Below, piece by piece: positions 48,057 to 57,816 of a stretch of 64,000 nt of DNA. The stretch covers positions 19,941 through 83,940 of the forward strand of contig NZ_BBWK01000051.1 of assembly GCF_001463765.1 (NCBI RefSeq), given 5' to 3'. The first letter of the stretch is position 1. Each line of letters starts with the position of its first letter. The notes below the pieces were generated by a model. It saw only the letters and a program-made list of their open reading frames with translations. It ran no database searches and had not been told where the DNA came from. This DNA is from Aureimonas sp. AU4 (lineage in GTDB: Bacteria > Pseudomonadota > Alphaproteobacteria > Rhizobiales > Rhizobiaceae). A program made the position numbers and the translations under genes.

Positions 48057-48647
48057 TCACGGACGGGGCGAGAGATCCCCGGCTACGCGCTCGCGCGCCG
48101 CCTCGTGGCGCGTGGCGAAGCGGACGAAGGCGGTGTCCATCGCGCGCGTCGGGCTCCCGGCGAAGGGGAAGTGGCCGTAGAGCAGCGAGAGCTGCTCGCC
48201 CGCCTCCTCCGGGCTCTCGCCCGCGACCGTCAGCTCGTAGACGGCCGAGGCGAGGCCGCTGCGGTCCGATCCGCCCTGGCAGTGGACGAGAAGGGGCTTG
48301 GGCATCCGGGCGACCAGCGCGGCGACTTCGTCCATCGTGGCGTCGTCCGGCTCGCTGCGGGCCGAGATGGCGAGCGAGCGGTAGTCGACCCCGTGGCGCG
48401 CGGCCACCGCCGCCTCGTCCCGCCACCAGGACGCTTCGGGATGGGCGCCGCGCAGGTTCAGGACGGAGCGGATGCCGGCGGAGCGGATCAGGCCGTCGAG
48501 GCGCTCGGCGGTCAGCTGACCGGAGCGGTAGAGGCCGGGCGCGACCTGATGGACGTTGCCGGTCCCGTACTGGATGCCGGCCCAGGCGGCGACCAGCAGT
48601 ACGGCGGGCAGGGTGACGGCTGTGACGCGGTTGGCGAGCGAGCGCAT
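48057..48647 (-). CDS. Tyrosine/dual-specificity phosphatase family protein, membrane-anchored or exported
   Basis: Protein of 196 aa. The N-terminus (residues 8-25) is a hydrophobic helix after a basic start, so the catalytic part is probably periplasmic. The P-loop is VHCQGGSDRSG, with Cys123 and Arg129. GLYRSGQLTAERLDGLIRSAGIRSVLNLRG is characteristic of bacterial dual-specificity-like phosphatases. GGAGG lies 9 bases before the ATG. The substrate is unknown. Confidence 0.87.
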   Translation of the reverse strand: MRSLANRVTAVTLPAVLLVAAWAGIQYGTGNVHQVAPGLYRSGQLTAERLDGLIRSAGIRSVLNLRGAHPEASWWRDEAAVAARHGVDYRSLAISARSEPDDATMDEVAALVARMPKPLLVHCQGGSDRSGLASAVYELTVAGESPEEAGEQLSLLYGHFPFAGSPTRAMDTAFVRFATRHEAARERVAGDLSPRP

Positions 48648-48723
48648 GGCAACGGCCTCCGGACGCCCGGTTCGCGCCCCTGGTCCGATCTAGCGCCCCC
48701 GCATCGCGGGCCTGTGTCGATTC

Positions 48724-48741
48724 CTATAAGCTTTCGTATAG
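48724..48741. promoter_or_regulatory. Inverted repeat with a -10-like TATAGT before the epimerase pseudogene
   Basis: CTATA at 48724-48728 and TATAG at 48737-48741 form short inverted arms in an unusually AT-rich spot, about 65-80 bases before the epimerase start. TATAGT (48737-48742) could be a -10 box; no good -35 is visible. It may be an operator, but the evidence is thin. Confidence 0.25.
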
Positions 48742-48805
48742 TGCGCGGACGCATGGGGGGTAGGCACGAGGCCGCAACGGCGTCGGCAAGGGGAGGAGAA
48801 GTTCG

Positions 48806-49707
48806 ATGAACAAGCTCGGTGTTCATGCGCTCGTCTGGGAGGCGGGCTGGAGCCACGAGGAATGCGCGCGCGCCATTCGCAACACGGCGGAGATCGGCTA
48901 CGACTTCATCGAGGTGCCGGCGCTCGATCCGAGCCTGATCGACCCGAGTTCACGCGCCGCGAACTCGAGACGGCGGGCATCGGCGTCTCGTTCTCGCTCG
49001 GGCTCGACTTCGACAGCGACATCTCGTCGGGCGACCCGGAGAAGCGCGAGCGCGGCCGGCGCAAGCTCGAGGACGCCGTGCGCGTGTGCCGCGACTGCGG
49101 CGGCCGCACGATCGGAGGCATCCTCTACTCGGGCTTCGGCAAATATGCCGTGCCGCCGACGCGCGAGGGCATCCGGCAGTCGGCGGAGACGTTGGCAAGG
49201 GTTGCCGAAATCGCGGCGCGCAGCGACATCACGCTCGCCCTCGAAGTGGTGAACCGTTACGAGACCAACATCTGCAACACCGCCGCCCAAGGGGTGGAGA
49301 TGGTTCGGCTCGTCGGCGCGCCGAACGTGAAGGTGCATCTCGACGTCTATCACATGAACATCGAGGAATCCGACATCGCCCAGGCCATCGTCGATGCCGG
49401 CCCCCACATCGGCTACTTCCACACGGGCGACTCGCATCGCGGCTACATGGGATCGGGCTCGATCGACCTGACCGCCGTGTTCCGGGCCTTGGTGCGGGCG
49501 CGCTATGAGGGACCGATCGCCTTCGAAAGCTTCTCCTCGCGCGTTGTCGGCCAGCCGCTGGAAGGCATTCTCGGCATCTGGCGAAACCTGTGGGAGGACA
49601 GCCGAGACCTCGCCTCCCACGCGCTCATGTACACGCGCGCCATGCTGAAGGCCGCGCAGGAGGCCGAGCGTCAGGCCACCGAGCGCAGCCGCCTGCCCCT
49701 CGGCTGA
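48806..49707 (+). pseudogene. D-tagatose/allulose 3-epimerase-type sugar isomerase, frameshifted
   Basis: The first 46 or so residues (NKLGVHALVWEAGW ... LDPSLIDP) read in one frame from ATG 48806, which has GGGGAGGAGAAG upstream. The rest (EFTRRELETAGIGVSFSLGLD onward) continues in another frame to 49707. One missing base near 48941-48948 explains the break: restoring one G in CCGAG would join IDP to EFTRRE. The second part keeps all expected metal ligands (Glu in LALEVVN, Asp in VHLDVYH, His in YFHTGDSH, Glu in IAFESFS). It is therefore either a recent pseudogene or a sequencing error. Intact homologues are TIM-barrel ketose 3-epimerases of about 300 aa. Confidence 0.85.
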
Positions 49708-49716
49708 GAAGCGGAC

Positions 49717-49742
49717 GCCCTGGCACGTCGCACGTCCAGGGC
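49717..49742 (+). terminator. Hairpin after the epimerase (terminator-like)
   Basis: GCCCTGG plus ACGT (49717-49728, one bulged C) pairs with ACGT plus CCAGGGC (49732-49742) around a 3-base loop, giving 11 pairs only 9 bases past the stop. There is no T-run afterwards, so it may act with Rho or protect the 3' end. Confidence 0.4.
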
Positions 49743-50117
49743 TCGGGGCGTGCGACAACCTTCGTTGTTTCGATGCGCGGAAGAGTCCTGCATCGCGGGA
49801 GGCTCGGTTTCAGCACGGGAGAGCCGTGGCTCACTTCGCCAAAGGCACGATCAAACCATGTCACACGAGCCTTGCGGATTTCGCACTGTGGGCTGCGGCA
49901 GAGTGGATAAGAGTGGATAAGAGGCGGGCCGGCTCGCGGCCGACGCGTCGGCCCGTTCGTGTTGTTCAAAACGTCGGGCAGGCCCCGTCATGTCGGCCGC
50001 GCACCTACGGGGGGCGATCGAAGGCCGGTTCGCCCGGCCGGGACGATAGCCGAGCGAGACCGAGGCAGGTATCCTCGCCTTCATACAACGACCGTTGGCC
50101 CGGCCGCTAACCTCGTG
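49743..50117. other. Gene-free stretch between the epimerase and a secreted protein
   Basis: I see no convincing gene here. An open frame at 49826-50110 has no family resemblance, a poor codon pattern and no clear ribosome site. The stretch is less G+C-rich than its surroundings and contains a 10-bp tandem repeat at 49901-49920. Confidence 0.5.
49901..49920. repeat. Two tandem copies of a 10-bp unit
   Basis: GAGTGGATAA occurs twice back to back, followed by GAG, the start of a third copy. The function is unknown. Confidence 0.8.
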
Positions 50118-50531
50118 TCACTTCGAGGGCCGGCCCGTCAGGGTACCAGGGTCCTCGACGGGCTTCCACGTCATCCCGTTGCCGCTCGGGGCCATGGTTT
50201 CCGAAGCCCCACCCTGTCCGGAAGCGTCGCTTCTCGCAGACCCGACCGAGCCGGATGCGATGCTCCCCGATGCTGTCGATGGCACGGCTCGACTTTCTGC
50301 CTGGGACGAGCTGTTGACGTAAGTTCCGACAGGAGCCGACCGACCGGAGCCAACACCCACCGTGGAGTTCGTCACGGCGGATGTGCCTGCGGTCGCTGAG
50401 CTACCTCCGACCGTACTTCCTGCGGACGAACTTCCGGAACCGCCGCCGCCGCCGGAGCCTCCACCCGATTGCGCAGCGGCTGGAAGCGAGGCGGCGAGGC
50501 ATGTGACGATCGCGAGAGCAAGACGCTTCAT
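50118..50531 (-). CDS. Gly/Ser-rich small secreted protein
   Basis: No family recognised, 137 aa from ATG 50531, which has GGGAGAG 5 bases upstream. A clear Sec signal (MKRLALAIVTCLAASLPAAA, cleaved before QSGG) is followed by a low-complexity region rich in Gly, Ser, Thr and Ala (residues 22-70), then a C-terminal part ending in TWKPVEDPGTLTGRPSK. It could be an extracellular or cell-envelope linker protein. It lies 110 bases from a broken IS5 element. An in-frame extension to 50639 has no start support. Confidence 0.65.
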   Translation of the reverse strand: MKRLALAIVTCLAASLPAAAQSGGGSGGGGGSGSSSAGSTVGGSSATAGTSAVTNSTVGVGSGRSAPVGTYVNSSSQAESRAVPSTASGSIASGSVGSARSDASGQGGASETMAPSGNGMTWKPVEDPGTLTGRPSK

Positions 50532-50641
50532 GAAACTCTCCCATTGGATCCTGGAAAGACGTTCCGAAAGGCGAAGGTGTTCCACCGTGCCGACGACGGC
50601 TTCCTCCATGCGTGGGCTCGCGGATGGCAGACCCGCCAAAC

Positions 50642-51295
50642 TCAGGACTCATGCTTAGAGCCAGAAGAGCGCGGTGGCTGCGAGCGCGATGGCGGAGAAG
50701 ACGGTTGGACCGCTATCGTAGCGGGTCGTGCCCCGCCGCCGGTCCTTGAGGCGGCCAAACATGATCTCGATGCGGTTGCGTCTGACGGAGCGGTGTTTGT
50801 CGTGTCCGACGGGCGCGTTGCAAGACTTCCATCCTGGAATGCAGGGTTTGATGCCCTTCGCTTGCACGGCGTCCCGGAACCAGGCGGCATCGGTGCCCCG
50901 ATCCCCCAGCTGGCACTGAGCCTTGGGCAGATCGTCCAGAAGCGCGGCTGCCCCGGTGGTGTCGCTGATCTGTCCGGCGGTCAGGAAGAAGCTCAGCGGA
51001 CGACCGTTCGCATCGGCGACAGCATGGAGCTTGGTGTTCATGCCGCCCCCGAGTGCGACTGATCAGGCGGCCAGTCCCCCTTTGACCGCCAAGGCTTGAT
51101 GCCGTGCGGTGCGCCCTCCGGTCGGTCGCGTCGATCATGACGGTCCCGGGATCGGCGCCGACTGCCATGGCTCTTGCGAGAGAACGGACGAAGCTGCTCC
51201 GTCTGCTCGTCCGTCAGCCAGGATAGGCCACTCATGTCCAGTCCCGTCGGACGGAGTCCAGCTCAGACAGAACGCATCGATTCAGTGGGTCCTGA
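50642..51295 (-). mobile_element. Degenerate IS5-family insertion sequence with terminal inverted repeats
   Basis: TCAGGACTCA (50642-50651) and TGGGTCCTGA (51286-51295) are inverted copies matching at 9 of 10 bases, and enclose a broken transposase read leftward. The ends define an element of about 654 bp, shorter than a full IS5-type copy of roughly 0.85 kb. I could not identify a target duplication with confidence. It lies 70 bases before pxpA. Confidence 0.8.
50655..51235 (-). pseudogene. IS5-family transposase, internally deleted and frameshifted
   Basis: Three shards in different frames add up to a transposase. [24 protein letters not shown] comes from 51235. [14 protein letters not shown] and HRTASSL follow in a second frame from about 51165. 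MNTKLHAVADANGRPLSFFLT to the C-terminus FSAIALAATALFWL follows in a third frame from 51041. By comparison with intact family members as I remember them, about 60 codons between KSHG and ADPGTVMI are missing. The DDE Asp of VMIDAT and Asp/Glu of the later part remain visible, but no functional protein can be made. Confidence 0.85.
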
Positions 51296-51365
51296 TCCTG
51301 GGCCCTATCCTTGTTCCGCCACACCTTCTAGCCTTCGCGTCGGCCTGGAAGGAGCTTCGCCGCCT

Positions 51366-52133
51366 GTGTCTCTTTCGATCGATCTCAACAGCGACCTTGG
51401 CGAAAGCTTCGGCGCATGGCGCATGGGCGACGACGAGGCCATGCTCGCGATCGTCTCCAGCGCCAACGTCGCCTGCGGCTTCCATGCGGGAGACCCGGCG
51501 GGCATCCTGCGCACGCTGCGCGCGGCGGTCGGACGCGGCGTGGCCGTCGGCGCCCATGTCGGCTACCGCGACCTCGCGGGCTTCGGCCGGCGCACCATGG
51601 ACCCGTCGAGCGAGGAGCTGGTGGGCGACGTGATCTACCAGATCGGTGCGCTCGAGGGGCTCGCCCGCGCCGCCGGCACGCGGGTCGCCTATGTCAAGCC
51701 GCACGGGGCGCTCTACAACACGATCGCGCAAGGCGGCCGGCAGGCCGCCGACATCATCGCGGCGATGCGGACCGTGGACCCCACGCTGCCGCTCGTCGCG
51801 CTGGCCGGCTCTCCGCTGGTGGGGCAGGCCAGCGCGGCGGGGCTCCCCGTCGTCGCGGAAGCCTTCGCCGACCGGGCCTACACACCGGACGGCCGGCTCG
51901 CCCCGCGCGGGGAGCCGGGCGCGGTGATCCACGACGCCGCGCTGGTCGCGCGCCGCATGCTGACGCTCGTGCGCGAGGGCGCGGTCGAGGCCACGGACGG
52001 AACGCGCGTGCGCGTCGAGGCCCGGACGATCTGCGTCCACGGCGACAACCCGGCGGCGGTCGAGATCGCCCGGTGCCTGCGCGACGCGCTGGAGCAAGAC
52101 GGCGTCGCGATCCGCCCCTTCGCGGCGGCATGA
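51366..52133 (+). CDS. pxpA: 5-oxoprolinase subunit A (LamB/YcsF family)
   Basis: Part of the ATP-dependent PxpABC 5-oxoprolinase that opens pyroglutamate to glutamate. 255 aa. Diagnostic N-terminus [16 protein letters not shown], then [30 protein letters not shown] and [13 protein letters not shown] start at GTG 51366, with GGAAGGAG 10 bases upstream; upstream in-frame sequence belongs to the IS end. Its stop overlaps the PxpB-PxpC start (ATGA). The nearby IS leaves only about 70 bases for a native promoter. Confidence 0.94.
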   Translation: MSLSIDLNSDLGESFGAWRMGDDEAMLAIVSSANVACGFHAGDPAGILRTLRAAVGRGVAVGAHVGYRDLAGFGRRTMDPSSEELVGDVIYQIGALEGLARAAGTRVAYVKPHGALYNTIAQGGRQAADIIAAMRTVDPTLPLVALAGSPLVGQASAAGLPVVAEAFADRAYTPDGRLAPRGEPGAVIHDAALVARRMLTLVREGAVEATDGTRVRVEARTICVHGDNPAAVEIARCLRDALEQDGVAIRPFAAA

Positions 52134-53752
52134 CGGCACCGGGCCGAGACGGCCCTCGCCTGCGCGTCTTTCCGCTGCGCGAGGGCGCGGCGCTGGTGGA
52201 ACTGCTCGATCTGGAAGCGACGCTCCGCCTCCTGGCGGCGTTCCACGCGCGGCCCGTTGCGGGGGTGAGCGAACTCCTGCCGGCCGCGCGCACGCTGTTC
52301 GTGCGCTTCGACGAGGCGGTTTTGAGCCTCGATGCGTTGATAGCAGCGCTGCGCGAGCGTCACGCCATGGATGCGGACGCCGGGGCGGGTGGCCGCCTCG
52401 TCGAGATTCCGGTGGTCTACGACGGCGAGGACCTCGGCGAGGTATCGCGCCTGACCGGCCTGACCGCCGCCGAGGTGGTCCGCGCCCATCGCGCGGCGAC
52501 CTATACGGTCGCCTTCACGGGCTTCGCGCCGGGATTCGGCTACCTGACGGGGGGCGACCCGCGCCTCGCGGTGCCGCGTCGCGCGAGTCCCCGCACGCGC
52601 GTTCCGGCCGGCGCGCTCGGCCTCGCCGGCCCGTTCAGCGGCGTTTATCCGAAGGCGAGTCCCGGCGGCTGGCAGCAGATCGGGCGCACGCCGCTCGTGC
52701 TGTTCGATCTCGCCCGTGATCCTGCCGCCCTGCTCCAGCCGGGCGACCGCGTGCGCTTTACGGAGCTTGCCGCCATGCCCGCCGTCTCGCCGCCGGATCC
52801 CGCGACGCCGCGCTCGGCGAGAGACCCGGCGGACGCCGCGCTGGAGGTGCTCGCCATCGGCCTGCCGGTTCTGGTGCAGGACCTCGGCCGCCCGCGTCTC
52901 GCCGCGCAAGGGGTTGGCCGGGCCGGGGCGGCGGACCGCGCGAGCCTTGTGCTCGCCAACCGGCTCGTCGGCAATCCGCCGGGGGCCGCCGCCCTGGAGG
53001 TGACGCTGGGCGGGCTTCGGCTGCGCGCGCACGGCCGCCTGACGATGGCGCTCGCCGGGGCGACCGCGCCGATGGATATCCGGGCGCGCGACGGGTCGGG
53101 CATCGAGGCGCCGCGCAGCCGCGCGATCGCGCTGGAGGACGGCGATACGATCTCGATCGGCGCACCCGATGCGGGCCTGCGCACCTACCTTGCCCTGCGC
53201 GGCGGGTTCGACGCTCCCACCGCGCTCGGCAGCGCCTCGCGCGACACGCTGGCCGAGATCGGGCCGGAACCGCCGCGCGTGGGCGACAGGCTGGCGGCCG
53301 GCCGCCTGCGGCCGCTTGCGCCGGTCGCGCTGGACGATCCCCCGCCCTTCGCGCTGCCGCGCGCCGGCGAGTGCGTGACGCTCGACGTCGCGCTCGGGCC
53401 TCGCGCGGACTGGTTCACCTTACAGGCTTTGGAGCGCTTCCTCGCGCAGGAGTGGCTCGTCTCGATCCAGTCGAGCCGCGTCGGCCTGCGCCTCCAGGGC
53501 GCGTCGCTGGAGCGGCGGATCGCAGGCGAGCTGCCAAGCGAGGCGACGCTCCACGGCAGCGTACAGGTACCCCCGAGCGGCCTGCCCGTCCTGTTCCTCA
53601 CCGACCACCCTCTCACCGGCGGATATCCCGTGATCGCGACGCTTCTTGACCACCATCTCGACCTCGCCGGCCAGATCCCGCCCGGCGCCCGCATCCGCTT
53701 TCGCGCGGCAAGGCCCTTCGCGCCGGTCCACATCACCGGAGACGACGCATGA
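52130..53752 (+). CDS. pxpBC: 5-oxoprolinase PxpB-PxpC fusion (KipI-KipA type)
   Basis: Single chain of 540 aa joining the two other 5-oxoprolinase subunits, which are separate genes in E. coli. Residues 1 to about 215 are PxpB/KipI ([55 protein letters not shown]). Residues of about 235-540 are PxpC/KipA ([59 protein letters not shown]). Both halves are complete. It overlaps pxpA and the biotin carboxylase gene by 4 bases on each side. Related domains occur in urea amidolyase. Confidence 0.93.
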   Translation: MTAPGRDGPRLRVFPLREGAALVELLDLEATLRLLAAFHARPVAGVSELLPAARTLFVRFDEAVLSLDALIAALRERHAMDADAGAGGRLVEIPVVYDGEDLGEVSRLTGLTAAEVVRAHRAATYTVAFTGFAPGFGYLTGGDPRLAVPRRASPRTRVPAGALGLAGPFSGVYPKASPGGWQQIGRTPLVLFDLARDPAALLQPGDRVRFTELAAMPAVSPPDPATPRSARDPADAALEVLAIGLPVLVQDLGRPRLAAQGVGRAGAADRASLVLANRLVGNPPGAAALEVTLGGLRLRAHGRLTMALAGATAPMDIRARDGSGIEAPRSRAIALEDGDTISIGAPDAGLRTYLALRGGFDAPTALGSASRDTLAEIGPEPPRVGDRLAAGRLRPLAPVALDDPPPFALPRAGECVTLDVALGPRADWFTLQALERFLAQEWLVSIQSSRVGLRLQGASLERRIAGELPSEATLHGSVQVPPSGLPVLFLTDHPLTGGYPVIATLLDHHLDLAGQIPPGARIRFRAARPFAPVHITGDDA

Positions 53753-55482
53753 GGCGGGTTCTGGTCGCCAATCGCGGCGAGATCGCCGTACGCGTCATCC
53801 GGGCCTGCCGCGACCACGGCCTCGGCTCGGTCGCCGTCTATGCCGACGACGACGCCGACGCGCCCTTCGTGCGCATGGCGGACGAGGCCCATGCGCTGCG
53901 CGGGGCGACGGCCGCCGAGACCTATCTCGACATGGACAAGCTCATCGAGGCCGCCCGCCGCTCGGGCGCCGACGCGTTGCATCCGGGCTACGGCTTCCTG
54001 TCGGAGCGCGCGGAGTTCGCCCGGCGCGTTCTTGCCGAGGGGCTGACCTGGATCGGACCGGACCCGGCCGTGATCGAGGCGCTGGGCGACAAGGTCGAGG
54101 CGCGGCGCATCGCGCGCCGCGTGGGCGCGCCGCTGGCGGAGGGCAGCGAGGGGCCGCTCGCCGGACCCTCGGAAGCGCTCGATTTCGCGCGGCGCTTCGG
54201 CCTGCCGGTCGCTATCAAGGCGGCCCATGGCGGCGGCGGGCGCGGACTCAAGATCGCGCGCGAGTTCGGCGAGGTCGAGGACTTCTTCCGCTCGGCCGTG
54301 CGCGAGGCCGAGGGCGCCTTCGGGCGCGGCGAATGCTTCGTGGAACGCTTCATCGAGCGCCCGCGCCACGTGGAGGCGCAGATCCTGGCCGACCGGCACG
54401 GCCATGTCGTAGTGCTGGGCACGCGCGACTGCTCGCTCCAGCGCCGCAACCAGAAGCTCGTCGAGGAGGCGCCCGCGCCCTTCCTCGCGCCGGACCAGCG
54501 CGAGGCGATCGAGACGGCGGCCCGCCGCATCTGCCGCGAAGCCGGCTATGTCGGCGCGGGCACGGTCGAGTTCCTGGTCGGCGCAGACGGCACGATCTCG
54601 TTTCTCGAGGTGAACACGCGCCTCCAGGTCGAGCACCCCGTCACCGAGGAGACCGCGGGCATAGACCTCGTGGTGGAGCAGTTCCGCATCGCGGAAGGGA
54701 AGCCGCTCGCCTTGCGCGGGACGCCCGCGCCGCGCGGCCACGCCATCGAGTTCCGCATCAACGCCGAGGACCCGGGGCGCGGCTTCCTGCCGGCGGCGGG
54801 CCTGATCGAGCGCTTTACCGCCCCCTTCGGTCCCGGCATCCGCCTCGACAGCGGCGTCGAGAGCGGGTCGCGCGTCTCGGCCCGGTTCGACTCGCTTCTC
54901 GCCAAGCTCGTCGTCACCGGCGCGACACGGGCCGAGGCGCTCGCGCGCGCCCGGCGGGCGCTCGCAGAGTTCGCGGTCGAGGGTGTGCCGACGGTCCTCC
55001 CCTTCCACCGCGCCGTCGTCGACCATCCGGATTTCGCGAGCGAGCGCTTCGCCGTCCACACGCGTTGGATCGAGAGCGAGTTCGCCGCCGACCTCGAGCC
55101 CGGCGCCCGGCCCCCAGCGCTTGCCACCGCGCTCCTGCGCGCGCCGGTCGAGATCGACGGGCGGATGGTTGAGATCGGCCTGCCACGCGCCTTCCTGCGC
55201 CTCTTGGGTTCGGGCACTTTTGGCACGACACCGCTCGTCGCAGAACCGGAGCCGGGCGATCCGACAGAGGTCCGCGCGCCGCTGCCCGGAACGCTCGCGC
55301 AATGGCGTGTCGCGGACGGCACGCGTGCCGGGATGGGCGACACGCTCGCCGTGATCGACGCGATGAAGATGGAGACGCCGGTCGCGGCCCCCCTCGCGGG
55401 CACGCTGCGCCGGCTCGTGGCGGAAGGGGCGAGCATTGCGGCGGGCGAGGTGATCGCGCGCCTGGAGCCGGATGCATCGTGA
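53749..55482 (+). CDS. Biotin carboxylase-BCCP fusion (acyl-CoA/urea carboxylase alpha type)
   Basis: 577 aa. The biotin carboxylase part opens with [18 protein letters not shown], the ATP-grasp loop [13 protein letters not shown] lies near residue 160 and [20 protein letters not shown] near residue 285. The C-terminal 70 residues are a biotinyl domain with the acceptor Lys540 in IDAMKMETP. The usual carboxyltransferase beta subunit is absent. In many genomes AccB/AccC-like genes sit beside oxoprolinase genes, and here they overlap by 4 bases on both sides. It may carboxylate a small molecule handled by the PxpBC-like protein, but the substrate is unknown. Confidence 0.88.
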   Translation: MRRVLVANRGEIAVRVIRACRDHGLGSVAVYADDDADAPFVRMADEAHALRGATAAETYLDMDKLIEAARRSGADALHPGYGFLSERAEFARRVLAEGLTWIGPDPAVIEALGDKVEARRIARRVGAPLAEGSEGPLAGPSEALDFARRFGLPVAIKAAHGGGGRGLKIAREFGEVEDFFRSAVREAEGAFGRGECFVERFIERPRHVEAQILADRHGHVVVLGTRDCSLQRRNQKLVEEAPAPFLAPDQREAIETAARRICREAGYVGAGTVEFLVGADGTISFLEVNTRLQVEHPVTEETAGIDLVVEQFRIAEGKPLALRGTPAPRGHAIEFRINAEDPGRGFLPAAGLIERFTAPFGPGIRLDSGVESGSRVSARFDSLLAKLVVTGATRAEALARARRALAEFAVEGVPTVLPFHRAVVDHPDFASERFAVHTRWIESEFAADLEPGARPPALATALLRAPVEIDGRMVEIGLPRAFLRLLGSGTFGTTPLVAEPEPGDPTEVRAPLPGTLAQWRVADGTRAGMGDTLAVIDAMKMETPVAAPLAGTLRRLVAEGASIAAGEVIARLEPDAS

Positions 55483-57197
55483 CCGTGATCGGAGACAGGC
55501 GCTTCGAGCGCACGCTCGATCGTCTCGTGCGAGAGGCGGTGCCGGGCACGAGCTTTGAGGCCTGGACCTTCGACGACCGCGAAAGCCGGCTTCGCGCGGA
55601 GCGGATACTGGCCGCGCGCGGCGTCTCGGCGCGTATCCGCTCGGCCTACAAGCCGCTTGTCCACGCCTTTCGCGAGGAGATCGACCTCGCGGGCGTCCGG
55701 CGGATCGAGCTCGGCTACCCCGTCCGCCCCGAGGCACCGTCGAACCGCTTCCGCCTGGAAGCCTATCCGCTAGCGGCCCTTGTCGGCGACCGGCCGCTCG
55801 ACATGAACCCGCACGAGGAGGGAACCCTCACGTATCGGCTGCGCCTGCACCGGGTGGACGGGATCGAGGAGCGCGAGGTCTTCGCGCCGAACCGCCTCCA
55901 CCGGGACGAGGGCGGCGCGCTCCACCTGTCGCCGACCGGCTGGCTGCGCCCGGCCGGCGAGATCGAGGGCGCGCGGATCGCGACGGACTACGAGGCGATC
56001 TTCGAGGCGGCGCTGCGCCTCGTGGCGGACCATTCCTTCGCCGGCCCCGAGCCCTTCTTCGAGGAACTCGGCATCCTCGTGACCCTACCGGCCGCCGACG
56101 AGCCGCTCGGGGTCGCCCACGAGGCGTCGAGCCTGCGCGAGGCGCTGCACGAGGACCTTTACTTCTCGCTCCTCGCGCATTTCGGCCGGCGTACCGGCCG
56201 CCCGGTCGGCGACCGCCGGCTGCGTCCCGGCCAGATCGTGCCCGAGGTGGCGATGGGGCCCGACATCACCCTGCGCATCGAGTTTCGCCCCTTCGCGCCG
56301 ACGCTGCCCGCCCCCGCCGAAGAGGAGTCCGTCGAGACGGCGCGCGAGCCGCTGTCGCCCGAGATTGTTGCGCGGTCGCTGGAGCGGATCGGCGGCGAGC
56401 GGATGCTCGCGCTCAGCCGCGCGGGCCGCCCGGTCGAGGCCCGCTACCACCGTGGCTCGGACGCGGCGGTCCTGATCAGCGGCGGCCAGCACGCCAACGA
56501 GACCACCGGCACGATCGGGGCGCTTCGCGCCGCCCGGCGGCTCGCGGCCCGTCCCGGCGCCCATTTCACGGTGTCGCCGCTGGAAAACCCGGACGGCACG
56601 GAGGTCCACCGCCGGCTGCGCGCTCTCGACCCAGCCCACATGCACCACGCCGCGCGTTACACGGGCTTCGGCGACGATCTCGAACACCGGGAGCCGAACG
56701 AGGGCGACGGCGAGGAAACAGTCCGCCGGATGGCCGTGGAGGGGAGCGGCGCGCGCCTTCACCTCAACCTTCACGGCTATCCCGCGCACGAGTGGACGCG
56801 CCCCCTGTCGGGCTACGTTCCCGCCGGCTTCGCGCAGTGGACCCTGCCCAAGGGCTTCTTCCTGATCGCGCGCCACCATCCCGGCTGGGAGCGGGAGACA
56901 GAGCAGCTTCTCGACCGCGTCACGCGGCATCTCGCCACGATGCCGGCGCTGGTCGCCGAGAACCGGCGGCAGATCGCGCTTTACGAACGCCACGCCGGCG
57001 AGACCGGGTTCAACTATCGCAACGGCTGGCCCTGCCTCGTCTCGGCCGAAGCGCGCGCCGGCCTTCCCGTGACGCTCGTCACCGAATATCCCGACGAAAC
57101 CATCGGGGGTACGGCCTTCGAGGCGGGTCACGCGGCGCAGATGGAGGCGGTGCTGGCGGCCTACGAGGCGTGGCAGGAGATCATGGCTCTCGCCTGA
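55479..57197 (+). CDS. M14-family zinc metallopeptidase with N-terminal extension
   Basis: 572 aa from GTG 55479, which overlaps the biotin carboxylase stop. Residues 300-565 form the carboxypeptidase-A-like domain: zinc site [12 protein letters not shown] with His338 and Glu341, a second His in [12 protein letters not shown] (residues 428-437) and the catalytic Glu536 in VTEYPDET. The first 290 residues include [20 protein letters not shown] and resemble no domain I know. No signal peptide is seen, so it is cytoplasmic. Its position after 5-oxoprolinase suggests release of amino acids or pyroglutamate from small peptides or amides; this is inferred. Confidence 0.82.
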   Translation: MTVIGDRRFERTLDRLVREAVPGTSFEAWTFDDRESRLRAERILAARGVSARIRSAYKPLVHAFREEIDLAGVRRIELGYPVRPEAPSNRFRLEAYPLAALVGDRPLDMNPHEEGTLTYRLRLHRVDGIEEREVFAPNRLHRDEGGALHLSPTGWLRPAGEIEGARIATDYEAIFEAALRLVADHSFAGPEPFFEELGILVTLPAADEPLGVAHEASSLREALHEDLYFSLLAHFGRRTGRPVGDRRLRPGQIVPEVAMGPDITLRIEFRPFAPTLPAPAEEESVETAREPLSPEIVARSLERIGGERMLALSRAGRPVEARYHRGSDAAVLISGGQHANETTGTIGALRAARRLAARPGAHFTVSPLENPDGTEVHRRLRALDPAHMHHAARYTGFGDDLEHREPNEGDGEETVRRMAVEGSGARLHLNLHGYPAHEWTRPLSGYVPAGFAQWTLPKGFFLIARHHPGWERETEQLLDRVTRHLATMPALVAENRRQIALYERHAGETGFNYRNGWPCLVSAEARAGLPVTLVTEYPDETIGGTAFEAGHAAQMEAVLAAYEAWQEIMALA

Positions 57198-57294
57198 CCC
57201 TGGCGCCTGCGGCGCTCAGTCCGCCTGACGATCCGCCCTTGGCGAGAGCCTGGACCGCTTCTAGTTTGGAGCGCGTCCAGATCAGGGGGTTCCG

Positions 57295-57816
57295 ATGAGC
57301 ATCACGATCAACGGCCAGAGAGTGGAGGCGCCCGGCGATCCGCGCGTCTCGCTTCTCGATCTACTGCGCGACCGGCTCGGGCTGCCCGGAACCAAGAAGG
57401 GCTGCAACCAGGGTGCCTGCGGCGCCTGCACGGTTTTGGTGGATGGCGAGCGCATCATCTCCTGCCTGGCGCTGGCGGTGCAGTTCGAGGGGCGCGAGAT
57501 CACCACGATCGAGGGACTGGCGGGCGCGGACGGCCTTCACCCGCTCCAGCGCGCCTTCGTGGAGCACGACGGCTTCCAGTGCGGCTACTGCACGCCGGGG
57601 CAGATCGTCTCGGCCGTCGCCATGGCGGGCGAGGCGGCGCGCGGCCTGCCGAGCGCGGTCACGTCCGACATCGCGGCCGCCGCCATCCCCCTCACCCGCG
57701 AGGAGATCGCCGAGCGCATGAGCGGCAATCTCTGCCGCTGCGGCGCCTATAACGGCATCGTCGAGGCCGTGGCCGAGACCTTCGCCGCGCAAAAGCGCGA
57801 AGAGGTGGCGGCATGA
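57295..57816 (+). CDS. paoA: Aldehyde oxidoreductase/xanthine dehydrogenase family 2Fe-2S subunit
   Basis: Small iron-sulfur subunit of a molybdenum hydroxylase, 173 aa. The plant-type 2Fe-2S site is GCNQGACGACTVLVDG with a later C near SCLAL; the second cluster has CGYCTPGQI and the C-terminal CRCGAYNGI. Unlike E. coli PaoA it starts without a Tat signal, so this enzyme is probably cytoplasmic. The ATG overlaps nothing upstream; the next gene overlaps its stop by 4 bases. Confidence 0.93.
   Translation: MSITINGQRVEAPGDPRVSLLDLLRDRLGLPGTKKGCNQGACGACTVLVDGERIISCLALAVQFEGREITTIEGLAGADGLHPLQRAFVEHDGFQCGYCTPGQIVSAVAMAGEAARGLPSAVTSDIAAAAIPLTREEIAERMSGNLCRCGAYNGIVEAVAETFAAQKREEVAA

Noticed and set aside
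48930..48960. Programmed frameshift in the epimerase gene
   Set aside because: No slippery heptamer or downstream structure is apparent; a lost base explains the break more simply.
49826..50110. 94-codon plus-strand open frame in the gap after the epimerase
   Set aside because: No ribosome site of note, no family resemblance and a random-looking composition.
50713..51168. Separate open frames inside the IS element as independent genes
   Set aside because: Each is a frame-shifted shard of one IS5-type transposase.
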